DNA of 64,000 nucleotides from an uncultured Actinomycetes bacterium (GCA_903900235.1 CAIUMH010000031.1:1-64000), one strand, 5' to 3'; numbered from the stretch's first letter, positions 35,528 to 48,602 are shown. The notes: generated by a model not told the origin, from the letters alone. Made by a program: numbers and translations.

Positions 35528-36318
35528 TTCTTCGTGAACTCAGCAGGCCGCTTCTCGGCGAAGGCTCGCGGGCCCTCCTTGGCATCCTCGGTTCCAAAGA
35601 TGGGCCAGCCGATTTCGAGCTCATTGGCCAGGCCCTCGACCTCACTCATGCCCTCCGACTCGAGGACCGATCGCTTGACCGCCTCGACCGCCAGGGGGGC
35701 ATTGGCGCAGATCACTGCGGCAATCTCCAGGGCGCGCTCGAGCGCGGTGCCGTCAGGGACCAGATGCCCGATGAGGCCGATCTCCTTGGCTTCCTTGGCA
35801 GGCACAGGTCGACCGGTCAGCAGGATGTCCATGGCGACGGTGTACGGGATCTGGCGACGCAGCCGTACCGTGGATCCGCCGAGCGGGAACAGTCCACGAG
35901 CGACCTCGAAGAGCCCGAAGATGGCGTTCTCGCCAGCCACGCGAATGTCGGTGCCCTGCAGGATCTCGGTCCCTCCCGCGACGGCATATCCCTCGACGGC
36001 AGCAATGAGCGGCTTGGCCAGGTTGCGGTGGCGCAGCAGTGCCTTCCAGTGAAGGTCTGGGTCAGCGGCCATGCGCTCGGCGTAGACGGCATTGGCTGGG
36101 TCGGACATGGACTTGAGATCCATTCCCGAGCAGAAGGTTCCGCCTGCCCCAGTCAGGATGGCGCAACGGATGTCGTCGTTGGCATCGATCTCGTCCCAGG
36201 CATCGACCATGCCGACGAGCATCGGGAGCGAGAGGGCATTCTTCGCCTCCGGCCGGTTCATTGTCACGATGGCCGTCTGGCCCACTACCTCGAATGTGAG
36301 ATTCTCAGTCCCGATCAT
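35524..36318 (-). CDS. Enoyl-CoA hydratase, EchA19-like
   Basis: 264 aa crotonase. Oxyanion-hole GTFCSGMDLKSM, both catalytic glutamates in GGTEILQGTDIRVAGENAIF and GLFEVARG, so a true hydratase. The stretches GGTEILQGTDIRVAGE, RQIPYTVAMDILLTGR and DAKEGPRAFAEKRP match mycobacterial EchA19, a steroid side-chain enoyl-CoA hydratase, as I recall it. It sits in a unit with a FadA5-like thiolase, a transporter and a thioesterase. Ribosome site GGAGGGAG precedes the ATG. Confidence 0.9.
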   Translation of the reverse strand: MIGTENLTFEVVGQTAIVTMNRPEAKNALSLPMLVGMVDAWDEIDANDDIRCAILTGAGGTFCSGMDLKSMSDPANAVYAERMAADPDLHWKALLRHRNLAKPLIAAVEGYAVAGGTEILQGTDIRVAGENAIFGLFEVARGLFPLGGSTVRLRRQIPYTVAMDILLTGRPVPAKEAKEIGLIGHLVPDGTALERALEIAAVICANAPLAVEAVKRSVLESEGMSEVEGLANELEIGWPIFGTEDAKEGPRAFAEKRPAEFTKK

Positions 36319-36409
36319 CAGATCTCCCTCCAGATCTCGTACGTGGTCGATCCCGGCAGGCGTCCGGGTCGATGGTCAGTAGACCACGATCGATGCCACG
36401 CGTGCCACC

Positions 36410-38092
36410 TCAGTGCTTGACCGATCCTGCCCACCAGCTCGCCACCGCCGCCAGGGCGCACAGCACGCCGGAAAATCCCAAGGACAGCAGGAGCCCATCG
36501 TGGAAGGAACCGGAGATGAGATGAGGGAAGAACCCTCGGCTAGTGATCACCGCTTGCTGGGCTGGCGTGAGCTGTTGGAGAGCGGGTCCGAGAAGCGTCC
36601 CGAGCGGGTTGTAGCCGAGGAAGGCGGCGAAGAGCATCCCGACCGGAGGCAGCTGGGCCACGTGGTTGGCCACCGATGCCGGCACCCCTTCGGCCGAAAG
36701 CCCTGTGCGCACGGCATTCGGGAGGTTGACTGACAGGCCAACCACCATCAGCGAGAAGAAGAGCCCGATGGAGACCACAAAGCCAGTGTTCATGAACGTG
36801 GCCCGGATCCCCGAGGCCGCACCGCGCATCGATGCCGGGACGCTTCCCATCATCAGAGACGTATTGGGGGCGGAGAATGCCCCCGTGCCGATTCCGTTCA
36901 GGAGCAGGATGACAGCGAAGACCGGGTAGCCAAAGTTGACTGGCAGCATGCACAGCGCTGCGAACGAGCAAGCGGTGAGCACCATTCCGCCCGTCGTGAA
37001 CATCCGCTGTCCATAACGATCGGAGAGGTGGCCAGCGATTGGGCCGGAGGTCACAAAGCCCACCGACAATGGGATCAGGTAGAGGCTGGACCACAGCGGT
37101 GTGTCGATGAAGTTGTAGCCGTGCAGAGGCAACCAGATCCCTTGAAGCCAGACGATCAGCAGGAACTGAACGCCGCCACGACCGATGTTGGCGAGGAGGA
37201 TCGAGATCCCACCCCCGGCGAAGATCCGGGTCTTGAACAGATCGAGGTGCAGCACCGGGTCATCAGCCTTGCGTTCCACCATGACGAACGCCACCAACAG
37301 GCCAAGACCGGCCAGGAGGCAGGTGAGCACGAGGGGGCTCTGCCAGCCCATCGTCCGCCCACCGGCCGGCTGGATCCCATAGGTCATGCCGACCAGGAAC
37401 AGCACGAGACCGGCAGCGAAGGTGACATTCCCCCACCAGTCGATCTTCGCCGGATGACGCTCCGAAGCCTCATGCAGGGCCAGGATGCTCCACACCGCCC
37501 CCACGATGCCGATGGGGACCGACACGAAGAAGACCAGCCGCCAATCGACAGCCGAGAGAACTCCGCCGACGATCAGGCCAAGGAACGAGCCGACGATGCC
37601 GGCGATCACGTTGAACCCCATGGCCATGCCCCGCTTGGTGGCATCGAAGGCATCGGTCAATATGGCCGTCGAGTTCGCCATGATCAGCGCGCCGCCGATG
37701 CCTTGGATCACCCGGACGATGATGATCCACAGTGCTCCACCAGTACCCGTCAACGGGGTGGCAGCAAGACCGATCGAGGCCACCGTGAAGACTGCAAAGC
37801 CCGCGTTGTACATCTTGACGCGGCCGACGATGTCGCCGATCCGACCGACGGTCACGACCAAGACGGCGGTGACCACCAGATAGCCCTGGAGCGTCCAAAG
37901 CAGTAGGCCGATGTTCGATGGATCAAGCGGGGCGACATGGATGCCCCGGAAGATGGCCGGCAGCGAGATGATCACCACCGACGAGTTGAACATCGCCAGG
38001 AACGTGCCGAGCGTGGTGTTCGACAGCACGATCCAGCGGTAGTGCTCGGACGTGCTCCTCATGGCCCGGCGCTCAGCCAGGGTGCTGCTCAT
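36410..38092 (-). CDS. MFS transporter, DHA2 (EmrB/QacA) family
   Basis: 560 aa with fourteen membrane segments expected of DHA2 efflux pumps. Seen: LAMFNSSVVIISLPAIFRGI in helix 1, motif A-like VGRIGDIVGRVKMYNAGF and motif C-like GFNVIAGIVGSFLGLIVGG. Placed between the FadA5-like thiolase (23 nt upstream) and the EchA19-like hydratase (91 nt downstream), it could move a steroid or lipid compound; that is inference. ATG 38092 is chosen; the frame overlaps the thiolase gene if extended. Confidence 0.85.
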   Translation of the reverse strand: MSSTLAERRAMRSTSEHYRWIVLSNTTLGTFLAMFNSSVVIISLPAIFRGIHVAPLDPSNIGLLLWTLQGYLVVTAVLVVTVGRIGDIVGRVKMYNAGFAVFTVASIGLAATPLTGTGGALWIIIVRVIQGIGGALIMANSTAILTDAFDATKRGMAMGFNVIAGIVGSFLGLIVGGVLSAVDWRLVFFVSVPIGIVGAVWSILALHEASERHPAKIDWWGNVTFAAGLVLFLVGMTYGIQPAGGRTMGWQSPLVLTCLLAGLGLLVAFVMVERKADDPVLHLDLFKTRIFAGGGISILLANIGRGGVQFLLIVWLQGIWLPLHGYNFIDTPLWSSLYLIPLSVGFVTSGPIAGHLSDRYGQRMFTTGGMVLTACSFAALCMLPVNFGYPVFAVILLLNGIGTGAFSAPNTSLMMGSVPASMRGAASGIRATFMNTGFVVSIGLFFSLMVVGLSVNLPNAVRTGLSAEGVPASVANHVAQLPPVGMLFAAFLGYNPLGTLLGPALQQLTPAQQAVITSRGFFPHLISGSFHDGLLLSLGFSGVLCALAAVASWWAGSVKH

Positions 38093-38115
38093 CTGCCGGC
38101 CGATCGGGCCGACGG

Positions 38116-39336
<1,221 letters not shown>

Positions 39337-39398
39337 GGAACCTAGCAGGAGCCGCCATGCGTCTCGGGGCCCCATGATCGATCGGTGGGCTCGCGACC

Positions 39399-39905
39399 TC
39401 AGATCCAGAGGTGGCTTCGCCAGTTTGACGTCGACGAGGCCGCCTCGTCCGGTGTCATCCGGAGTGACTTCTCCGGCACGGCATCGACGAGATGGCGCTG
39501 AGCGGCGTAACTGTGGCCGATCGACCGGAAGAGCACCTGGCGGATTTCAACAAGGTCAGCAGGTGCCGCCGTCAGGAACCCGAAGAGGCCGAGGGCGACC
39601 TGGAGGTCGTAGATCGAGGGAGCTCGGCCATAGAGCGATGCGCGCCGTCCGGCGAGCAACGACCCGCCCACCTCGACGTCATGAGCGTCCTCATCGTCAC
39701 GCAACACGAGGCGGTCACTCAGGTGATGGGCGAGCAGCAGTGCGTAGCCCTGGTCCGGGCCCGGGGAGCCGAAGAGATCCCCCGAAGTGACCACCGGCGA
39801 TCGGAGCTCTGCCGGCTTGCCTGTCACGTGGGTAGCGGTTGGCTGCGCCATGACCGGTCGCAGGCGTTGGCCATCGGTAATGGGAACGAATTGGGGCTGC
39901 GTCAC
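39399..39905 (-). CDS. Conserved hypothetical protein downstream of cimA
   Basis: 168 aa, function unknown. Opening TQPQFVPITDGQRLRPV, a core GSPGPDQGYALLLAHHLSDRLVL, then RRASLYGRAPSIYDLQVALGLFGF and HSYAAQRHLVDAVPEKSLR. The conserved-looking charged motifs, GTG start with AGG upstream, and 23-nt gap to cimA support a real gene in the leuB-ilvE-cimA transcript. I recall similar uncharacterised proteins in Acidimicrobiia. Soluble; no known domain. Confidence 0.75.
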   Translation of the reverse strand: MTQPQFVPITDGQRLRPVMAQPTATHVTGKPAELRSPVVTSGDLFGSPGPDQGYALLLAHHLSDRLVLRDDEDAHDVEVGGSLLAGRRASLYGRAPSIYDLQVALGLFGFLTAAPADLVEIRQVLFRSIGHSYAAQRHLVDAVPEKSLRMTPDEAASSTSNWRSHLWI

Positions 39906-39928
39906 AGTGTCAACCTACTTGCTCGAGC

Positions 39929-42548
<2,620 letters not shown>

Positions 42549-42550
42549 GA

Positions 42551-43567
42551 TCAGACCCTTCCTGCGATTGCGTCGCCGATCTCGCCGGTCGACGCTTGCT
42601 CCGTGGTGCTCATTGCGTATTCAGTGACCGCCGCCGAGATGCGGCCGGCTGCCTCAGTCTCGCCGAGGAACTCGAGCATCAGTGCACCCGAGGAGATGGC
42701 GGCCAGAGGATTGGCCTTGGCCTGTCCGGCGATGTCGTGGGCCGCTCCGTGCACGGGCTCGAACAGCGACGGTCCGGTCCGAGAGGCGTTGAGGTTGGCC
42801 GAGGCAGCGAATCCGATGCCACCGGCCACCGCTCCGGCGAGGTCGGTGAGGATGTCCCCGAAGAGGTTGTCCGTCACAATGACGTCGTAGCGGCTGGGTT
42901 GCTCCACCATGTAGATGCACGCTGCGTCGATGTGGTTGTAGTCAACCGACACAGAGGGGAACTCTGTGGCCACGTCATTGACGGTCCGCTGCCACAGATC
43001 ACCCGAGAACGTGAGGACGTTGGTTTTGTGCACCAGTGTCAACTTCTTGGCTTCTCGTGAGTCGGCGAGATTGAAGGCGAATCGGACACAGCGCTCAACG
43101 CCGAAGCGGGTGTTCACCGAGCCCTGCGTGGCGATCTCGTGCGGCGTGCCGTGGCGCAGGAACCCGCCCTCGCCGGCATATGTGCCCTCGGTGTTCTCCC
43201 GGATCACCACGAAGTCGGCACCCTCGGCGATCGACCCAGGGACGCCGACGAAGGGGCGCAGGTTGATGAAGAGGTCGAGGCCGAATCGAGCCTTGAGCAG
43301 CAGCCCGCGCTCGAGAGTGCCCGGTGGGATCGAGGTGTCTCCGATCGCCGGTCCGACGGCCCCGAGCAGGATGGCATCAAAGCCGCGCAGCTCTTCGAGA
43401 GTCTCGTCGCTGAGCACCTCACCAGTCCGCTGGTAGCGCGAGGCGCCGAGGTCGAAGTCAGTGGTGGCCAAGTCGACGCCGGCCGCAGCGATCACCTTGA
43501 GGGCCTCCGAGGTCACCTCAGGGCCGATGCCGTCGCCACCAATCACTGCAATCCTGTGCTGCGTCAT
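42551..43567 (-). CDS. leuB: 3-isopropylmalate dehydrogenase
   Basis: 338 aa NAD-dependent beta-decarboxylating dehydrogenase for leucine, also able to act on methylmalate in the citramalate route. Seen: IGGDGIGPEVTSEALKVI, LLLKARFGLDLFINLRP, VVIRENTEGTYAGEGG, THE Lys region LVHKTNVLTFSGDLW and the metal motif VTDNLFGDILTDLAGAVAGGIG. ATG 43567 is used because AGGAG precedes it by 5 nt; the in-frame ATG/GTG 6 nt earlier is too close. A leader and terminator lie upstream. Confidence 0.94.
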   Translation of the reverse strand: MTQHRIAVIGGDGIGPEVTSEALKVIAAAGVDLATTDFDLGASRYQRTGEVLSDETLEELRGFDAILLGAVGPAIGDTSIPPGTLERGLLLKARFGLDLFINLRPFVGVPGSIAEGADFVVIRENTEGTYAGEGGFLRHGTPHEIATQGSVNTRFGVERCVRFAFNLADSREAKKLTLVHKTNVLTFSGDLWQRTVNDVATEFPSVSVDYNHIDAACIYMVEQPSRYDVIVTDNLFGDILTDLAGAVAGGIGFAASANLNASRTGPSLFEPVHGAAHDIAGQAKANPLAAISSGALMLEFLGETEAAGRISAAVTEYAMSTTEQASTGEIGDAIAGRV

Positions 43568-43585
43568 GTCCACTCCTTGTCCTCA

Positions 43586-43602
43586 CCGGCCCTTCGGGCC
43601 GG
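43586..43602. promoter_or_regulatory. Stable hairpin just before the leuB ribosome site
   Basis: CCGGCCC and GGGCCGG form a perfect 7-bp stem with a 3-nt loop, about 10 nt before the AGGAG of leuB. There is no U-tract. It could shape translation start or protect the message; role unknown. Confidence 0.4.
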
Positions 43603-43662
43603 ACCTCGCGTGATCGACTTCGATGCCGGGGCGCCACGCCATGGCGGCCCCTCGGTCCCGGG

Positions 43663-43692
43663 AAAGAAAAAACCGCCCACCAAGTGGACGGT
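43663..43692 (-). terminator. Attenuator terminator upstream of leuB
   Basis: On the minus strand ACCGTCCAC and GTGGGCGGT form a 9-bp stem (one G-U pair) with loop TTG, followed by TTTTTTC. A classic intrinsic terminator lying about 95 nt before leuB and after a short leader frame, so it must act conditionally. Confidence 0.8.
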
Positions 43693-43722
43693 CAAGGCGG
43701 CGCGCTGGGTGACCCAACGCGC

Positions 43723-43758
43723 CTATCCAATAATCCCTACCCGGTTGCTATCTCGCAT
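43723..43758 (-). CDS. Putative Ile/Val leader peptide of leuB-ilvE-cimA
   Basis: Eleven codons, ATG to TAG: MRDSNRVGIIG, with one Val and two Ile codons near the end. The stop overlaps a hairpin (43699-43723, 11 bp with one wobble), and the terminator follows. Starts 8 nt after a -10-like box, implying a leaderless message. The amino-acid content is less extreme than in the leuA and ilvB leaders, so this one is tentative. Confidence 0.5.
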   Translation of the reverse strand: MRDSNRVGIIG

Positions 43759-43766
43759 CGAACTCA

Positions 43767-43795
43767 AGTCTCCCAAAGCCCTGCGGCTGGGTCAA
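43767..43795 (-). promoter_or_regulatory. Promoter of the leuB leader
   Basis: TTGACC (43790-43795) and GAGACT (43767-43772) on the minus strand, 17-nt spacer, 8 nt before the leader ATG. The -35 is good, the -10 moderate. Confidence 0.5.
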
Positions 43796-43874
43796 GACGG
43801 GTCGCAAGGTGCAGAGCGACTGGTTGAGAGGCGGTACTCTTGGTCGTTCACCTTCTCGCCCCAAGGACCATGCT

Positions 43875-44354
43875 GTGACCGACGGACCCACCAAGCTGAC
43901 TCAGGAGACCTTCGACCGCCTGTCCGCTGAGCTCGAGGACCTGACCACCCGTGGCCGGCTCGACATCGCCCAAGCCATCGAGAGCGCCCGCGCCCTCGGT
44001 GACCTGTCCGAGAATGGTGACTACCACGCCGCCAAGGATTCGCAGGGGAAGATGGAGGCGCGCGTCCGCCAACTCCAAGCTCTTCTAAAGAACGCCACGA
44101 TCGTCGAGGCCGCCGGAACATCGGGAACAGTCGTCGAGGGATCGATCGTCACCCTGCGCTACGAAGGCGATAGCGAGGACGACACCCAGGACTACTTCGT
44201 GGGATCCATTGAGGAGCGCCAAGGCGATCTGCCCGTGGCATCGCCTTCAGCCCCCCTCGGAGCCGCCCTACTGGGTCAAGCCGTCGGTGACGCCGTGACC
44301 TACGAGGCCCCCGGAGGGTCGCTAACCGTCGAGATCGTGAGGATCGGATCATGA
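43875..44354 (+). CDS. greA: Transcription elongation factor GreA
   Basis: 159 aa. N-terminal coiled coil ([22 protein letters not shown]) with the acidic tip in [17 protein letters not shown], then the C-terminal FKBP-like domain ([27 protein letters not shown]). GreA makes stalled RNA polymerase cleave its transcript. GTG 43875 has AGGA 7 nt upstream. Its stop overlaps the leuC ATG (ATGA), so it heads a greA-leuC-leuD unit. Confidence 0.94.
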   Translation: MTDGPTKLTQETFDRLSAELEDLTTRGRLDIAQAIESARALGDLSENGDYHAAKDSQGKMEARVRQLQALLKNATIVEAAGTSGTVVEGSIVTLRYEGDSEDDTQDYFVGSIEERQGDLPVASPSAPLGAALLGQAVGDAVTYEAPGGSLTVEIVRIGS

Positions 44355-45757
44355 CTTCCCCCAAGACTCTGGCCGAGAAGATCTGGGACGCCCACGTGGT
44401 GCACCACGCGGAGGACGAGCCTGACCTGCTCTTCATCGACCTGCACCTCATCCACGAGGTGACGTCACCCCAAGCCTTTGACGGGATTCGCCTTGCTGGT
44501 CGGACTGTCCGCCACCCTGAGTTGACCCTGGCCACGGCGGACCACAATGTCCCCACTACTGACATCCACCTGCCCGTTGCCGACGAGGTCTCCGCTACAC
44601 AGCTCGAGACGTTGAACCGCAACTGTGCCGAGTTCGACATCACCTGTTACCCGATGGGCAACCTGAACCAGGGCATCGTCCACGTCATCGGCCCCGAGCA
44701 AGGCTTCACCCAGCCAGGCATGACCATCGTCTGCGGCGACAGCCACACCTCGACCCACGGTGCCTTCGGCGCGCTGGCCTACGGGATCGGCACCAGCGAG
44801 GTCGAGCACGTGCTCGCCACCCAGACGCTCCCGCAGCACAAGCCCAAGATGATGGCCATCGAAGTCGAAGGCGACCTGCCCGCCGGTGTGACCGCCAAAG
44901 ATGTGGTCCTTGCCGTCATCGGCGAGATCGGGACCGGCGGCGGGATCGGCAGCATTATCGAGTTCCGTGGCAGCGCCATCCGAGGCCTGTCGATGGAAGG
45001 CCGCATGACGGTGTGCAATATGACCATCGAAGCCGGAGCGCGGGCCGGGCTGATCGCCCCCGATGAGACCACCTTCGCCTACCTCAAGGGCAAGGATCAC
45101 GCTCCGACGGGCACGGACTGGGATGACGCTGTCGCCTACTGGTCGACCTTGCCCACGGACGACGGGGCGGTCTTCGACGAGGTCGTCACCATCGACGCCA
45201 CCACGCTCTCGCCTCACGTCACCTGGGGGACGAACCCGGCACAGGTCGCCCCGCTTGACGGCACCGTGCCTGACCCGGCATCGTTCGCCGAGGAGTCAGA
45301 TCGCGATGCCGCTGCTCGTGCGCTTGCCTACATGGACCTGACGGCCGGGACTCCGATCAAGGAGATCCCCGTGGACACGGTCTTCCTCGGTTCATGCACC
45401 AACTCGCGCATCGAGGACCTCCGGCTCGCCGCTTCGATCCTTGACGGCCGCACCGTCGCCGAAGGCATGCGGGCTCTCGTGGTCCCCGGATCGCACCGAG
45501 TCAAGGCTCAGGCCGAAGCCGAGGGCCTCGACGCGATCTTCACCGCAGCGGGCTTCGAGTGGCGCGAGCCCGGCTGCTCGATGTGCCTCGCCATGAACCC
45601 TGACTTCCTTGAGCCCGGCGAGCGGTCGGCCTCGACCTCGAACCGGAACTTTGAGGGCCGTCAGGGGCGAGGAGGGCGGACGCACCTCGTCTCCCCCGCC
45701 GTCGCTGCCGCCACCGCCATCAAGGGCCGTTTTGCCACTCCAGGAGACCTCGACTGA
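44351..45757 (+). CDS. leuC: 3-isopropylmalate dehydratase large subunit
   Basis: 468 aa aconitase-family [4Fe-4S] enzyme isomerising 2- to 3-isopropylmalate and, in the citramalate route, citramalate. Start region [12 protein letters not shown], then [39 protein letters not shown], and the cluster cysteines: [13 protein letters not shown] and [13 protein letters not shown]. Coupled to greA and to leuD (overlap TGATG). Confidence 0.96.
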   Translation: MTSPKTLAEKIWDAHVVHHAEDEPDLLFIDLHLIHEVTSPQAFDGIRLAGRTVRHPELTLATADHNVPTTDIHLPVADEVSATQLETLNRNCAEFDITCYPMGNLNQGIVHVIGPEQGFTQPGMTIVCGDSHTSTHGAFGALAYGIGTSEVEHVLATQTLPQHKPKMMAIEVEGDLPAGVTAKDVVLAVIGEIGTGGGIGSIIEFRGSAIRGLSMEGRMTVCNMTIEAGARAGLIAPDETTFAYLKGKDHAPTGTDWDDAVAYWSTLPTDDGAVFDEVVTIDATTLSPHVTWGTNPAQVAPLDGTVPDPASFAEESDRDAAARALAYMDLTAGTPIKEIPVDTVFLGSCTNSRIEDLRLAASILDGRTVAEGMRALVVPGSHRVKAQAEAEGLDAIFTAAGFEWREPGCSMCLAMNPDFLEPGERSASTSNRNFEGRQGRGGRTHLVSPAVAAATAIKGRFATPGDLD

Positions 45758-46350
45758 TGAACCCGATCACCATCATCACCGGCACTGCTGTCCCGCTCGA
45801 CCGCTCCGATGTCGACACCGACCAGATCATCCCGTCAGACTGGCTCAAGCGAGTCGAGCGCACCGGATTCGGAGCAGGGTTGTTCTCAGAGTGGCGAGAT
45901 GATCGTGACTTCGTGCTGAACCATGAGAAGCACCAGCACGCCAACATCCTGGTCGCCGGGCCGAACTTCGGCACCGGCTCCTCGCGCGAGCACGCCGTCT
46001 GGGCGTTGACTGATTACGGCTTCGAGGCCGTCATCTCACCACGCTTCGCCGACATCTTCCGCAACAACGCCACCAAGCAGGGGCTCTTGCCCGTCCAGGT
46101 CTCCCCTGAGGTCGGCCGAGCGCTCATGGATGCGGTCCACGCCGACCACGAGCTCGAGATCACCATCGATGTGGCCCGCGGCACGCTCGAGGCGCCCGCC
46201 ATCGGACTCGAGACCACGTTCCCCCTCGACGAGTTCACTCGCGAGCGGATCCTCAACGGCTGGGATGACATCGGCCTCAGCCTCCGTCACGAAGACGAGA
46301 TCGTCGCCTATGAGTCGACTCGCCCCGCGTTCAAGCCCTCCACTCGTTGA
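45757..46350 (+). CDS. leuD: 3-isopropylmalate dehydratase small subunit
   Basis: 197 aa swivelling-domain subunit of LeuCD. Seen: PLDRSDVDTDQIIPSDWLKR, FGTGSSREHAVWALTDYGFEAVISPRFADIFRNNATKQGLLPV. Overlaps the leuC stop, as usual. Convergent with the acetyltransferase downstream. Confidence 0.96.
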   Translation: MNPITIITGTAVPLDRSDVDTDQIIPSDWLKRVERTGFGAGLFSEWRDDRDFVLNHEKHQHANILVAGPNFGTGSSREHAVWALTDYGFEAVISPRFADIFRNNATKQGLLPVQVSPEVGRALMDAVHADHELEITIDVARGTLEAPAIGLETTFPLDEFTRERILNGWDDIGLSLRHEDEIVAYESTRPAFKPSTR

Positions 46351-46353
46351 CCG

Positions 46354-46803
46354 TCACCCGTCGGAGTCGACTCGGTACTTGATCCACCCGGTGTGCGCCC
46401 GAGCACCTTGGCGCTCGTAGAGCTCGATCGCCCCTTGGTTCCAGTCGAGGACCTCCCACTCCACCCGGCCCGGACTGCGGCGTCGCAGCTCGTCGAGCAG
46501 AGCGGTGGCCACGCCGCGTCGGCGGAACACCGGGTCGACGATGAGGTCCTCTAGCCAGATGCCCCGTCGGCCGAGGAACGTAGAAAAGGTCCAGACGTAG
46601 AGCGCCATGCCGGCGACCTGGCCGTCGACCTCGGCCAAGATGACGCAGGCCTTCGGGTCCGCACTGGCCAGTTCTTCCGCCATGCTCGCCGGCGTGATGT
46701 CCACGAGGTCGGCCATCTCCTCGAATTCGGCCAGTTGCCCGATGAGGTCGCAGATCACCTCGGCGTCGTCCACCGTGGCGTCCCGATACGTCGGGGTGCT
46801 CAT
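46354..46803 (-). CDS. GNAT family N-acetyltransferase
   Basis: 149 aa. Motif A: WLEDLIVDPVFRRRGVATALLDELRRR; then VEWEVLDWNQGAIELYERQGARAHTGWIKYRV, as in spermidine/thialysine (SAT-like) acetyltransferases. The ATG overlaps the leuA stop (ATGA), so it is translated from the leuA message. Acceptor unknown. Confidence 0.88.
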   Translation of the reverse strand: MSTPTYRDATVDDAEVICDLIGQLAEFEEMADLVDITPASMAEELASADPKACVILAEVDGQVAGMALYVWTFSTFLGRRGIWLEDLIVDPVFRRRGVATALLDELRRRSPGRVEWEVLDWNQGAIELYERQGARAHTGWIKYRVDSDG

Positions 46804-48479
46804 GGCATCCGGTTGGCCACAGAGATGATCGCTCGAAGCGACGCGTCGAGGATGCTCGAGTCCATGCCGACACCCCAGTTCCGACTGCCGTCGGGCAGCT
46901 CTGCCTCGACATACGCCACCGCTGAGGCCGTTGATCCTGAGGTCAGGGCGTGCTGGGAGTAGTCCGTCACCTCGAGCTGTATCCCGAGCGAGGTACGCAG
47001 GCCATCGAGGATGGCGTCGATCGGGCCATTGCCTGATCCGGTCACCGTCAAGTGCTCGCCGGCCATGGTCAGCTGGGCAACCACCGAGGTGCGGCCATTT
47101 GAGGTGGCCACCTCAGAGGAGAGCAGGCGCAATCGGGGCTCATCGGGGATGTAGGTATCGGTAAAGAGGTCCCACAGGGCATCCGGTGTGATCTCGGTTC
47201 CCGAGGCCTCGGTGGTGCGCTGGACGATGGCCGAGAACTCCACCTGAAGGCGCCTCGGGAGATCGAGCCCGTGCTCTGTGTCCATGAGATACGCCACCCC
47301 GCCCTTGCCAGATTGGCTGTTGACGCGGACGATCGCCTCATACGTTCGACCGATGTGCTTGGAATCCACAGGGAGGTAGGGCACCTCCCACACGTCGTAG
47401 TTCTCGCCGATGGCTGACATGCCCTTCTTGATGGCGTCCTGGTGACTGCCCGAGAATGCAGTGAAGACGAGATCGCCGGCATAGGGGTGCCGTGGGTGGA
47501 TTGGCAAGCGCGTGGCGTACTCCGAGATGTGCCGGACCTTCTCGATGTCGGTGATCTTGAGCTGCGGGTCGACACCCTGAGAGAACAGGTTCAGGGCCAT
47601 CGTGATGATGTCGACATTCCCCGTCCGCTCGCCATTGCCGAAGAGGGTCCCTTCGACGCGGTCGGCCCCCGCGAGCAGACCGAGCTCTCCGGCGGCCACG
47701 CCAGTCCCCCGGTCATTGTGGGGGTGGAGGCTGATGATGACCGAGTCACGGTCCTTGATGGTGCGGCCGAACCACTCGATGACGTCGGCATAGAGGTTCG
47801 GCGTGTAGTGCTCGACAGTGCCCGGCAAGTTCAAGATGATCGGCCGCTCCGGCGTGGGCTCGATCACATCCATGACCGCCTCGCAGATCTCAATGGCATA
47901 GTCCGGCTCGGTACCAGTGAAGCTCTCGGGTGAGTATTCGTAAAGGATCTCGGTGTCGGGGATCGTCATTTCGAGCTCTCGGCACAATGCCGCGGCCGCC
48001 GTGGCGATATCGATGATTCCCTGGCGCTCGAGACCAAAGACCACGCGACGCTGCAGCGTCGAGGTCGAGTTGTAGAAGTGGACGATGGCTCGCTTGGCGC
48101 CGCGAAGCGCCTCGTAGGTCTTGCGGATCAGGTCTTCGCGGCATTGGACGAGCACCTGGATGGTCACGTCATCAGGGATGAGTCCGTCCTCGATGATGGT
48201 CCGCACGAAGGCCAGATCGGTCTCGGACGCCGAGGGGAACCCGACCTCGATCTCTTTGAATCCGAGTTCGACGAGCAGATCGAACATGGCCATCTTGCGC
48301 TTGGAGTCCATGGGGTCGATGAGGGCCTGGTTGCCGTCGCGGAGATCTACGCTGCACCAGGTTGGTGCCCCCTCGAGGACACGCGATGGCCAGGTGCGAT
48401 CATCCAGTGAAAGTGGGACGATCGGCTGATAGCGCTCATGGGCCATCGTTCCGGTGATCTGTCTGTTCTCTCGTGTCAT
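46800..48479 (-). CDS. leuA: 2-isopropylmalate synthase
   Basis: 559 aa, first committed step of leucine synthesis. N-terminal PSRVLEGAPTWCSVDLRDGNQALIDPM, KEIEVGFPSASETDLAFV, SLHPHNDRGTGVAAGELGLLAGADRVEGTLFGNGERTGNVD, then a C-terminal domain expected to bind leucine. This is the long LeuA type typical of actinobacteria. ATG 48479 is preferred since AAGGGAAG precedes it; the frame continues to 48539 over the attenuator. Expression is expected to be set by the leader and terminator upstream. Confidence 0.95.
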   Translation of the reverse strand: MTRENRQITGTMAHERYQPIVPLSLDDRTWPSRVLEGAPTWCSVDLRDGNQALIDPMDSKRKMAMFDLLVELGFKEIEVGFPSASETDLAFVRTIIEDGLIPDDVTIQVLVQCREDLIRKTYEALRGAKRAIVHFYNSTSTLQRRVVFGLERQGIIDIATAAAALCRELEMTIPDTEILYEYSPESFTGTEPDYAIEICEAVMDVIEPTPERPIILNLPGTVEHYTPNLYADVIEWFGRTIKDRDSVIISLHPHNDRGTGVAAGELGLLAGADRVEGTLFGNGERTGNVDIITMALNLFSQGVDPQLKITDIEKVRHISEYATRLPIHPRHPYAGDLVFTAFSGSHQDAIKKGMSAIGENYDVWEVPYLPVDSKHIGRTYEAIVRVNSQSGKGGVAYLMDTEHGLDLPRRLQVEFSAIVQRTTEASGTEITPDALWDLFTDTYIPDEPRLRLLSSEVATSNGRTSVVAQLTMAGEHLTVTGSGNGPIDAILDGLRTSLGIQLEVTDYSQHALTSGSTASAVAYVEAELPDGSRNWGVGMDSSILDASLRAIISVANRMP

Positions 48480-48540
48480 GGTTCGCTTCCCTTGTCGCCC
48501 CAAGCTTTCCTTCGGATCGCACCACCGGCGTCGTCCCATG

Positions 48541-48574
48541 AAAAAACCTCCCGGCCCGAGGGCGCAGGAGGTTT
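48541..48574 (-). terminator. Attenuator terminator of leuA
   Basis: Minus strand: AAACCTCC (48567-48574) pairs with GGAGGTTT (48544-48551), with a further GGGC/GCCC pairing in the loop, followed by a T-run (48541-48546, partly in the stem). It lies between the leader frame and leuA. Confidence 0.85.
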
Positions 48575-48579
48575 ACGGA

Positions 48580-48599
48580 CGAGCGCTTTGTGGCGCTCG
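48580..48599 (-). promoter_or_regulatory. Hairpin between leuA leader and terminator
   Basis: CGAGCGC and GCGCTCG form a perfect 7-bp stem with a 6-nt loop, starting 4 nt after the leader stop codon. Position fits a pause hairpin or part of an antiterminator. Confidence 0.55.
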
Positions 48600-48602
48600 C
48601 CT

